This document shows, in pieces, positions 1 to 9,150 of a stretch of DNA of 64,000 nucleotides. Source of the stretch: Antedon mediterranea. Taxonomy: Eukaryota; Echinodermata; Crinoidea; Comatulida; Antedonidae. The stretch is taken from contig NC_092673.1 in NCBI RefSeq assembly GCF_964355755.1, positions 1,245,001 through 1,309,000 on the forward strand. The letters are read 5' to 3'. Within the stretch, counting starts at the first letter, position 1. Each line of letters begins with the position of its first letter. Below the pieces are notes generated by a model. It was not told the DNA's origin, searched no databases, and was given only the letters and a program-made list of their open reading frames with translations. The translations under genes and the position numbers were made by a program.

Positions 1-868
1 CAATGTTTTACTTCTGAACAGGCCATTGCTGATTTATTCTTACATGATGACGTAATAGGCACAACTGTAGGTTCACACTTTCGATTAACCCAAACCGTAT
101 TTGTGGACGATGAATTTAGATCTTCCCCGAGATCTTCCTTCAAGATCTTACACCCCGAATTTTCGATATTTTCTTGATTATTGAGTTTTTCTAACATACT
201 TTTCAACCATCCTGAAAAGTTAATATGATTTTGATCGAAGGACGTTTTTATCCTATCTTTAATTGGCTTTCTATTTCTGGTGTAAACTATCATATCCGAT
301 GCTTTGCTTTGAACGTGTTGCAAGCTCCTTTCTGGGGTTAATCCAAGACTGCATGATGGTAGTTCACTCATATAACCATTTTTGGTTGAGTTTTGAATAT
401 AAGAATTTGAAACGTCATTATTATCACCACGACGATTGGCTGTAACGTGAGGTTTTAATTTATTTTCATGATTGGTGTCTGAAAAATTTAAAATGGAAAC
501 ATTTGGATGATTTGAAGATGGGCATATGATCTCTTTCATTGGTAAGCTGCAGTTAAGTAACAGTTTTTTAGCATTACATGAATTTTGTTGTAGGCCTATT
601 GATGAGTTGCAACCTGCATCTGGGGAAAAACAAACAATACTTTATCAATATAATATAGGGCCTACTGCGAGGCCTAACTAAGGCCTACTGTAGGCTTAGC
701 CTAGTGCCAGCCTAGGCCTAGCCTAGGCTACACACATTCATAAACCTTTTTTTTAATTTTAAAATTTACTAGCTTTTTAAAAGTTTTTATGGAGTACTAG
801 TCAAAATGTTACTTACTTGCTTTAATTAGTTGGGTTTCCGTTGGAATGGATATATCAAATAAATCCAT
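1..868 (-). CDS. Unrecognised protein, 5' part of gene (partial at window edge)
   Basis: Two coding exons read on the minus strand: 868-817 (start codon at 868-866) and 619-1, open to the window edge. The first exon ends at a GTAAGT donor; the second begins after a pyrimidine-rich stretch and AG. The phase matches: the last base of exon 1 plus the first two of exon 2 give Asn. The protein starts MDLFDISIPTETQLIKAN. The second exon holds ~206 open codons with no stop, rich in Asn, Ser and Lys, without signal peptide or membrane segment. A basic patch (RNRKPIKDRIK) lies near residue 130. I recognise no domain. It is divergent from the next gene, with ~1.4 kb between start codons, so a shared promoter is possible. 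The exon call rests on the long open frame plus the phase-matched splice; identity is unknown. Confidence 0.6.
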
Positions 869-973
869 CGAATTGCCTTTGTTGAACTTTACAAAACTAT
901 CTTGTCGCCGTAGGATTTGCACAAAAAATGGTTAATGTTTGCTATCGAATTTGGTTACCAAAGCAAGTTTCTT

Positions 974-1490
974 AGTTACAAGTCGCGTTTAGAATGCGCG
1001 TTTTTGACGCGTGTCGAGCAATTCCGCCTGATACCATCTGATGGTGAATCAATCTGTTTTAAGAAAAATCAACAATGAAAATTGATTATTTAACCTTTTA
1101 TGAAGCCCACAACTGCGATGATCCTCACGCCGTATGTATCTAAAGAAACAATATCTCAACTAGCGCACACGTCTGACCTGTCGCGGTTCTGGAAGTACAA
1201 TGATCTTAGCGGACACTGGTCGTGCCTCTCATGGGAACCCGGAAGTTGCGTCACTGTTGATATGGTAGAATTAACTTTTACCCTTATATAATGTTGTTTT
1301 AGTAACATAAGTGAATTCTTTCTAGCAACGTGCGTCTTTGCGCATAAAGTCAGTAAGTTAATTAATATGATGACGTTTACGAATTCTTAGTTACAAGTCG
1401 CGCATTTAGCATGTGCGCAATGTTAACGCCGCGTGTAATTCTAACAAGTCGCGTTTAGCTTGTGCGCACATGCTAAACGCGACTTGTTTT
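974..1490. repeat. Inverted/direct repeat cluster ending in a near-perfect palindrome
   Basis: A motif beginning AGTTACAAGTCGCG occurs at about 976 and 1389 and in inverted form near 1445-1488. The last piece is a 46-bp palindrome, 1443-1488: a 17-bp stem (AACAAGTCGCGTTTAGC and its complement) around TTGTGCGCACAT, itself nearly palindromic. This looks like a decayed inverted-repeat mobile element in the spacer between two divergent genes. No ORF inside is convincing. Confidence 0.45.
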
Positions 1491-1555
1491 TTTTTATAAA
1501 TACAATAGTTTTGACAGTAGAATTACTTTTCTTTAAGTAAAATCGTCTTTTAATA

Positions 1556-1625
1556 ATAAACAATATTGATATAGCGCCTAATGGATCACAGACCCCTCTA
1601 GGTGCTTTACATTAGACCCTAACTA
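1556..1625. repeat. Dispersed repeat fragment (TATAGCGCCTAA motif)
   Basis: The string TATAGCGCCTAA followed by CCTCTAGGTGCTTTACA resembles sequences at ~14721-14790 and ~42089-42160 (TGGATTTATA then GCGCCTAAT and CCTCTAAGCGCTG). Three related copies in 64 kb suggest an interspersed repeat. Confidence 0.4.
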
Positions 1626-2159
1626 ATGGTAACATAACAATAGTATTAATAATGACTCGTGACTTGTTGCGGTATTATGAATCATTTTCCAATTTAGGCC
1701 TAATAACCCCCTTATTCACGAAGTCTAGCCTTTCTCTGTACAGGTGCTATTGACGTATTCAAATTCGCACCAGGTGTTACGTCACCGCCCCACAATACAG
1801 TGTTCGTTTTAAGCAATACGTTGCCTACTACAACGTGAAACAAGCTTGATATGAAAAATAGTGTAGTGTAAAGCTTCAAAACGGCAGAAATCAAGGTAAG
1901 AATTTTATTAAAACGTGGCCTATATGGTTTTATTATCTTATCGTGCATGTAATATAGTTATTAAATGTAATTTTAACAATTAATTTCGCTGGATATATCT
2001 GTATAAATTACGGTAGAATTACGTATCGTGTGCATACTAAAATGAAAATAGCAAAAGTGACTGATTATTTATGCAATAGTATGACAGTTCTTTAAACGAT
2101 TTAATATACATGTTTTTGGATTTTAGCTGGTACGTCTATATGCTAATAACAACAGCATA

Positions 2160-2306
2160 ATGGAGGGAGCGTATGACGACGAAGAGCCGTCAAGCTCAAA
2201 ACGTATGGAAGCAAGTACAGTAGTACACCAAGCGACATGCTTCGTCCCGTTGCTCTCGGGTTTTCCAGCCCAATATCCGTCCTTTCCGTTGGGAGCGAGT
2301 CCGACA
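2160..2306 (+). promoter_or_regulatory. Candidate upstream ORF overlapping the start of the coiled-coil gene
   Basis: ATG at 2160 opens a 48-codon frame (begins MEGAYDDEEPSSSKRMEA) that ends at TAA 2304-2306, past the main start codon at 2237 and in another frame. If the transcript begins upstream of 2160 this uORF would have to be bypassed or re-initiated for the main protein to be made. Alternatively it marks an unmodelled alternative first exon. Confidence 0.35.
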
Positions 2307-5300
2307 TAAAAGCTGTTATATCAGATGTTACGTCACTCTTAGTTCTTTCTGCCATGAACAACGAACTTCATAAATCATCAGGTATGATTATAGGTTTTTA
2401 TAGTACCAAGGCATATCTAACAACATGATGCTGAGCTCCGGAGATCAAAGGGTTTATCTGTGGCTGCGATTATACGTAGTACAGTACGCAGCCACATAGG
2501 CCTATTAAGATCAAAGGAGGACTGTTACGAGCTGCTCCTCAGTGTTGTTAGATTGCCTTGCTTTTTAGACATTATTTTAGGCATTGGCATGGCCTAGACT
2601 GTCGGCTCTTAACATCACCCTTAGGCTATATAGGTACATGGTGATCGAAAATCAATAGGTTGGTACCTTTTATTATCTCCCTAAAGCTTGGTTCTCACTA
2701 GCGACGCAACGCAACGTAAATAATTTGACCAATCACATCATCTCGCTTGTGTTGTGCGTACGTCGTCCTTGCGTTGCGTCTCTGTTGGGAACCACGTTTT
2801 ACAGGGTATTATTAATTGTGAGGAGTAGTAGGCCTACAAGCTATTGGTACAATTTAATAAAGTATTAGTTGATTTTCCTTTTTTGTATTTCTTGTCTTTT
2901 TTCTTAATTTTCAAGAATCAAGCGAGGTGACTCGTGATCAACAGGTTCGTCTACTTGAAGCAACCAATGTCGTTATTACGTCACTCAATGAGACCATACC
3001 TCGACCTCTACAGCCATGTACGTATGATGTATTAATGAAACAACAAAAATATTAATAATAATGGTATTACAGAATTGCTGGTAGGCTACTTATTACCTGT
3101 AAAAGTGTGCATAAGCTTTTCTTCACGTGACTGATGTGCCATTCCATTACGGCGTACACAGCCCTAATTATGTTAAAACGCGCGCGTTAAATGTCAATCT
3201 ACGGTATCTGTTTGAAGTTTAAGCTTGGTTTCCACTAGAGACGCAACGCAAGGACGTAGACGTAACACAAGTGAGTTGACCAATCACAATAATTCGTCGG
3301 TTGTAAATGGTCAAATCACTTTCGCGCCGCTTACGTTTTTCCAAGGAACTAAGCATTAATTAAAACATGAATTTTATTTATTACAGCATTTACAGATAGT
3401 GAGGCAACACTTACCGATCCACACTCATTCAAACACTCGGAATCCTGCAACAGTTTAACATCACTCGAATTCAAATCTTGTACATCCAATAGTTATTCTC
3501 AAACATCTGACGTATTCAGGTAAAATCACTCACTAATAGCATTAAAATGTGACACAGTTTGAACGGCGCGAAATTAGGAGGAACATAATAATGGGAGAAG
3601 ATAAAGTAGAACGGTTCGGGATTGGTCTATTATAAAGCTTGGTTCACACTAGGGCGCAACGCAAGAACCTAAACCGCAATGCAAACGAATTAACCAATCA
3701 AAAGTATGCCAACGCGGGTCGCTTGTAATTAGTCAATTTGCTTGCGTTGAATCATAGGGAACCAAGTTTTACAGATACTTCTGCACGCACCTATTTGTAA
3801 AGAGTCTCCCTTTTACTTCATATTAAAAGGGTGAATTTTGTAATTTATAAATACCAGTGTAATTAATAATGTAATTCTTGTCACAGGTCATGTGACTCTC
3901 AATTAGATGAAGATGGCTCCGATAGTGCCACTGAGTCGGACATCGTTGCGTCACGTCAGCCGACAGACAACGAGCATACACCATTTCTTATCGGCGGTGA
4001 AAGGTAAACATGCATGTCACTGTTAATGATATCGAAATGAACCAGTTCGACAAAAACAAATTGTGATGTTCCCAAATATGGTAGTGATATACCATATATG
4101 GATATATTACCATTTTGTCAGTGTGTCAGTCAGTTTGATGGTGTAAACAGAGCTTAATGTTAAAACATATTAATATTAGAAATGTGTGGTGTAATAGTAG
4201 GCCTAAGTATACTCTTTTCTTTTTGTTTCATGCCGGGCATACCTACATATCAACGATTAGGGGCCATGTAATTCGTCACGATTAGGCCCCTTCACTCTTT
4301 TGTTCTACATAAAAGCTATCTCGGATCTCTTTTAGTGAATCTAATGACAACGGGGATTTTGATGAGTATGATAACGAGGAACTCAAAGAAACCTTAAAAA
4401 GTTTAAAACAACGTTTAGACGATCGAATAACATCAGCATTGAATGATGCTATGGCATGGCAACAAGCAAGGCAAGATGGTATGACGTAATAAATAAATTA
4501 AAAATAGAATCCTTCTTATCAATTAATCTTTGCCTAATCCATAGATTTTGACAAATATTAACCAAATTTCCTTTTTAACATGATTTCAACTTGATTTCAG
4601 ACAACGAAGACGTGGCTCTTGTCCAGTATTTGAAAGAACTTCATAGCCAATATATACAGAATGGTCAGGTGACATTGAGTGACCAATCATGGTTTTCATT
4701 GTTAGTTGAAAAAGCTTTATCCAGTAGTCTTCACGCGCATGATATTGTCATGGTAACTATGCGTATTTGAATACATCTTGTTTTAGTTAGGTCCACCGCA
4801 CCCAGTGTTTAATACGCTTGGTTCCAACTAGAAACACACCGCAAGGACGCAGACATAACGCAGAATTGACCAATGACAAGCAACTGTTCCAATAATCCAT
4901 CGCTGGAGGTGGGTCAAATCAATTACGTTGTGTTACGTCGTTGCGTTGCGTCTCTAGTTTAAGCGTGGTTCCCACTAGCGACGCAACACAAGGACGTAAC
5001 GCAACGCTAGTGAATTGACCAATCACAAGCGATGGCTTATTCGCTTGTGATTGCTAACTGTCTATAACTTTGCTTGTCATTGGTTAAAACGCTTGCGTTG
5101 CGTTTACGTCCTTGCATTACGTTCTAGTGGGAACCAAGCTTAACTAAGCTCTAGATATAACGCAATGACGTTAGCGCGAATGTACCGTAATCTGACCAAC
5201 TTAATTTAATAACTTGATGTAATTATATGGGTTGCGTTTAATTCATTGTATATTTTTTAGCTTTCAAAGGAAATAAAATCGTTAAAACGAAATGCTGAGG

Positions 5301-7134
5301 TTAAAGAAGACAACGATGGACAAGCTCAGGTAAGAACATAATTATCAACTTCATTCTCTGTCTAAGCTACACTATCAAACTAGTTGAACTATGCCCAAAT
5401 ATGGCAGTGATGTGCCCAAATATGGTAGTGATGTGCCCAAATATGGTAGTGATGTGCCCAATGGTAGTGATGTGCCTAATGGTAGTGATGTGCCTAATGG
5501 TAGTGATGTGCCCAAATATGGTAGTGGTATTCTAAAAAATGTGGTAGTGATATGACATCATGTCAATATATGGACACATCACATTTTTGATAGTGTAGAC
5601 ACAGCTTCAGAGAGTCGGGAGATGATAATTATATAATATTAATACAATGGAAATAAGCTACTAACCTTTTTAGAGCTATCCTGGAAAAATATTCTAATAT
5701 ATCTGTAGTAATGCTATAACTTTGTATGTATATTTTAAAATATAATAAATATAAATAAATCCAAATAAAATCATACAACCACCATACGCCGTTTAAATTG
5801 CTGACGTTACACTCGCCATCATTTTTTCAGGATACGAAAAGTGTTGACACAGCAATTCAGACTGAGCTATCACTGGACACCGATAGTATTAGCTCACTTG
5901 ACAGTGAAAGGTATGTACTGTAGTCCAAATATACTATGAACAATTAAAAATGTAGTGTCCCCCAAAAATATAAAAAACGAAGATTAATAAAATCAGACTT
6001 TAAATAGTCCATTTTGCAGCTTTCGCGTTTAAAAAGACAAAATAAACGGTTAAATTCAACCAAAAATCTGCTGGCAGCCAATTTGAATGTTTCTTGCTTT
6101 AAATTACAGTTGTTTTTTTTTTCCATCCAATTTTTGGTAAAATTGAATAACTATTATGTAAGATTATAATATCATATTCAACAAAAAAAAAGTTAAAAAA
6201 ATAATTCAGGGGGACAATACATCTTTAAATTATACCACGTGGTGAAACTACTTTTCTATGTAATGTTTCCATGTAAACATTTCTAACTCGCACAAAACAG
6301 TTAAAAAGATAGTCGCACCACCCTGGTTAACAAAGTATCTTTTTAAAATTGTATTTATTTCATTCAGTGATGATCGAAATATGTCCCCAGATTCGTTGCT
6401 AATTCCAGGGCATAGGCATAGCGACCTACACGATCGGTCAGTAGGGTCTCAGAGGTCGGCCTACTTATCTCTACCGCAGCAGAAACCGAAAAAGAAGTTG
6501 GAGGTACCGAGCACGCTTATAGGTAAGATTCTGTTCATTGCAATCATTGTTAAGCTCTGTCTACACTATCAAACTAGTTTGACAACAAAAGTATGATGTG
6601 CCCAAATAAGCAGAGGGTAGTGATATGACATCATTATGTCCATGGGCACATCAATTTTTTGTCACATAAAGTTTGATAGTGTAAGAGATCTTTAGGCTGG
6701 TATTACGAAAAACTTTGTGGAAGACGCCAAACAACAAATATCGATAATTATTGTTCAAATATCGTTGTAGTAGGCCGTACCGCAACATCGTTTTAGCATT
6801 TCGTTTAAAGTTGTTGTTAAATAAGTGCATGAATATCGTACGTCACACATGGGCAACAAGGTACGGAGGACGATCAAAGCATATTCATCGAAACGTCGAA
6901 AAACTCAACTTTTCAGAACTAATATACGTGGTGTACCGCAAACTATATATCAATAAGTTTAATTCATCAACATTAATTTTGCGGGACATTTTCTTTTTAA
7001 AAAACCGTTCACAAATGTTGCTAATTGGATTTTTCACAGGTCAAAGTGTTGATTACACATCTGACGCACCAGCGGCATCTAGTTCGGGATGTTGTCCGTT
7101 TCTTCGATGTTTAAAGCGTATCTGTATGCACTGA
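2237..7134 (+). CDS. Unrecognised Ser/acidic coiled-coil protein with Cys-rich C-terminus, 10 exons
   Basis: Coding exons: 2237-2381, 2916-3017, 3387-3519, 3887-4003, 4336-4478, 4601-4752, 5261-5329, 5831-5910, 6368-6522, 7040-7134 (1,191 nt, 396 residues). Every junction has GT/AG and matching phase. Exons 2-4 encode acidic and Ser/Thr-rich sequence (for example SDSATESDI). Exons 5-7 encode a Leu/Lys/Glu-rich segment (ELKETLKSLKQRL, and LSKEIKSLKR) typical of a coiled coil. The last exon ends SSGCCPFLRCLKRICMH, five Cys in 16 residues beside basic residues, reminiscent of palmitoylated tails; this is inference. There is no signal peptide or membrane helix. The in-frame start is 2237, because TGA at ~2174 closes that frame upstream; an earlier ATG at 2160 opens a different, overlapping frame. 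A polyadenylation signal follows at 7419. I do not recognise the family. Confidence 0.75.
2692..2802. mobile_element. MITE family B, copy 1
   Basis: Starts TAAAGCTTGGTTCTCACTAG and ends with the inverted complement (TGGGAACCACGTTTTA). The interior holds CGCAACGCAACGT and GACCAATCAC, shared by all copies. Lies in intron 1 of the coiled-coil gene. TA-like ends suggest a TA-target element. Non-coding. Confidence 0.7.
3220..3353. mobile_element. MITE family B, copy 2 (decayed right end)
   Basis: Left terminus TAAGCTTGGTTTCCACTAG, then GACGCAACGCAAGGACG and TTGACCAATCAC. The right terminus (TTCCAAGGAACTAAGC) is degenerate. In intron 2 of the coiled-coil gene. Confidence 0.6.
3632..3772. mobile_element. 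MITE family B, copy 3
   Basis: TATAAAGCTTGGTTCACACT at the left and GGGAACCAAGTTTTACA at the right, with the shared CGCAACGCAAG interior. In intron 3 of the coiled-coil gene. Confidence 0.7.
4041..4156. mobile_element. MITE family A, copy 1 (degenerate)
   Basis: Shows the diagnostic TGATGTTCCCAAATATGG and TAGTGATAT core and a right end GTGTAAACAGAGCTTAA. The left terminal repeat is not recognisable. In intron 4 of the coiled-coil gene. Confidence 0.5.
4813..4960. mobile_element. MITE family B, copy 4
   Basis: Left end GCTTGGTTCCAACTAGAA, right end GTTGCGTTGCGTCTCTAG. It abuts copy 5 directly, so the two form a head-to-tail pair in intron 6 of the coiled-coil gene. Confidence 0.65.
4961..5145. 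mobile_element. MITE family B, copy 5
   Basis: Left end AAGCGTGGTTCCCACTAGCG, right end CTAGTGGGAACCAAGCTTAA. The termini are near-perfect inverted repeats, and the interior contains two inverted CTTGTGATTGGT-type segments. One of the best preserved family B copies. Confidence 0.75.
5355..5609. mobile_element. MITE family A, copy 2 with expanded internal minisatellite
   Basis: Left CTACACTATCAAACTAGTT, right TTTTTGATAGTGTAGACA. Between them the ~20-bp unit TGCCCAAATATGGTAGTGA is repeated about seven times, some units shortened (TGCCTAATGGTAGTGA). In intron 7 of the coiled-coil gene. Confidence 0.75.
5956..6216. mobile_element. Short element with TGTCCCCC terminal inverted repeats, copy 1
   Basis: Begins TGTCCCCCAAAAATAT and ends CAGGGGGACA. 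The interior, including AGATTAATAAAATCAGA and CGGTTAAATTCAACCAAAAA, recurs in the element at 61716-62353. The pair defines a low-copy MITE-like family. In intron 8 of the coiled-coil gene. Confidence 0.55.
6551..6694. mobile_element. MITE family A, copy 3
   Basis: Left TTAAGCTCTGTCTACACT, right AAAGTTTGATAGTGTAAGAG. Core GATGTGCCCAAATAAG and GATATGACATCAT present. In the last intron of the coiled-coil gene. Confidence 0.7.
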
Positions 7135-7418
7135 ATGTGACGCTTAGAGGAGGGAGGAGGAGACGGCAATTCACACCGTTTTGTCTGTACTCAGTCGTCG
7201 TACAGTGTGAGATTAAATGTAATTTTACTCCCTCTTAAGTACAGCATAATACAACAATTATAATGGACGTCTGTATAGTGCTATTGGTTTAAGAAATGTA
7301 TAAATTCCTTTTTTGTTAGCCTGTTTGTTTCAATAACTCGTGGCGTTCCTGATAACAAAACACACAAACACTTGGGAAATAGTTACTTTAGGATATTATT
7401 GCACCTCATGCGATTGTA

Positions 7419-7424
7419 AATAAA
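7419..7424 (+). terminator. Polyadenylation signal AATAAA for the coiled-coil gene
   Basis: AATAAA 285 nt after the stop codon at 7134, followed ~20-30 nt later by a G/T-rich stretch (GTGGTTTGTGTTG), the usual arrangement of a cleavage site. Confidence 0.5.
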
Positions 7425-8316
7425 TTTATATCGTGTTAACAGTGGTTTGTGTTGTATTTATTACAGTGTCCCTCTCACGGATCAACCGCAGTGGTCACGT
7501 ACAACACCTGAAAATATAATATATACCGTAGGCCTATTTATTCGAAGCCCCGCTTTAAATAAACGCCTCCCTCGAATACATTTTTTTTTACAAAATGCAT
7601 CTTTTTAACCAAATTCCTATAAAAGGCGTTTTCATAATCCACAAAACAGATATACTAAAGTTCATTGCCATGTTCTAGTGACTTTTCTCTCATCACACGT
7701 AAAATGCCTACTCTTCTCTTGTACCTTTGCCTTGGTCCGTTTCCAATAAAAGAATCTGAGAATATTGTAAGGAATCCTCTAGTAGGCCTACAGCTATTCA
7801 TTGTGTTTTGGAAGTTTATGTGACGATGTAGTGTAAACATTTTAAATGAATAAACAATGGCAGTTTAAGGAAGGAAATGAAAATAAAGGCTAAGTTTCCG
7901 TAGGAGGTAGGTTAGGAGTGTCTTTTTTTGTCCGCGTTTTAGGGTTACAGATAAATTATTTTGTTCAAGTTAGAGAGACCAACATCACCCCGCATTTTAG
8001 TTTACACGAGTGCTATTCAGAGTAAACATGTCATCATTCTATTCTTTTCTTTACGGTTCCTTCCCCGTTTCCTTCCAAACATTTTATTTACCATTCAAAG
8101 TCCGGGATTTCCCAAGTCAGTAGGCTATTATCAGATCTGGTTGGACCGCCCTCGGAAAATATTGTTGAAATAAATAAAACCATGGAACTATTATAGTTCC
8201 ATGATAAAACTAAATACATTATACGCCGGGCATTGGTGGGACAATCGATCGCAAGATTCGCGTAAAGCAGCTGCGCGCGCATTATATGCCAGGAGATGAT
8301 GCGCGTATATTGTGTG

Positions 8317-8328
8317 TGCGCATGCGCA
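8317..8328. promoter_or_regulatory. NRF-1-type palindromic site TGCGCATGCGCA
   Basis: An exact match to the vertebrate NRF-1 consensus YGCGCAYGCGCR, in a locally CpG-rich stretch ~300 bp upstream of the candidate first exon of SLF2 (8626) and ~830 bp upstream of the in-frame ATG at 9151. Function in this species is inferred. Confidence 0.4.
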
Positions 8329-8625
8329 TAACAAATTGATAGATGAGAGGAGCCGATGAGCAGCTGCTAGAGCAGCTAGAGAGAATGAGCTGAAATATGA
8401 TGGTGTGTGGTCCCTCGATTTCTCATCATCATAAAATACATTTTGGTATCATTTTTATGCCTAGTAAGCCAATTAAAGGCCCCATTCAAACGAATAGAAT
8501 ATATTTACTATAATTATGCCATGAAAAGGCATAATATGTGGGGGTAAGTTTTTCAAATACTACTATTTAGTAGGCTAGGCCTAGCTAACCCGACGACCAA
8601 TCCAAGGAATCGTTGTCAGTGAAGC

Positions 8626-8729
8626 ATGTTTTGTTGGTTGTCTCATTGGCGGACGTTTCAATCTGACAAGCCTAGGCATAGGCCTAGTTCCATATGCCAA
8701 CGAAAACAACCAAAAAGCCTGGGCCTATT
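8626..8729 (+). CDS. SLF2: Candidate alternative first coding exon of SLF2
   Basis: ATG at 8626 opens 34 codons plus two bases, ending at a strong GTAAGT donor (8730). The two leftover bases join in frame to the acceptor TTTTTTGTCAG before 9181, bypassing the ATG at 9151. A second ATG (8695, MPTKTTKKPGPI) reaches the same donor in a frame that does not continue. Supported only by splice consensus and phase; transcript data are needed. Confidence 0.3.
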
Positions 8730-9150
8730 GTAAGTTTTGACGATAAAATCGTCTAATATAAATAGGCTAGCCCCCTACCCTAGTAAAAAGGGATTTTTAA
8801 AATATAAATTGAGTGAGGTCTGACCTGGCCACATCATTGTTCAATGTTTATCAATTGTTGTTTGATGGTCGCATCATCATTCATTAGCCTGATGATTAGG
8901 CATACTGTAGGCTAGTAGTAGTAGAAAGGGTGTTTTGATATTTATAAACTAGGCCTAAGATTAAGAATATTCCTACTTGATTTGTTTATATTATTATTAA
9001 TTGATTGCAAAACACAAAAACAGCACATTCTTCTTGAAGAGTATGAATAATTAATACAGTTGGTAAACTGACCTGAGCATTGCTTAGGTAGTTACAGTAA
9101 GACTATGTCTAATTAACTGTGCAATATAAGTTCCTGGGGTATTACATTCT

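Larger units (their letters stand above)
7135..8625. other. Intergenic spacer between the coiled-coil gene and SLF2
   Basis: After the 3' UTR and poly(A) site of the upstream gene I see no coding exon that can be supported. A small perfect hairpin (ATGGAACTA, TTA, TAGTTCCAT) lies near 8182-8202. From ~8250 the sequence becomes CpG-richer and includes a consensus NRF-1-type palindrome, so the right part is the likely SLF2 promoter. Confidence 0.4.
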
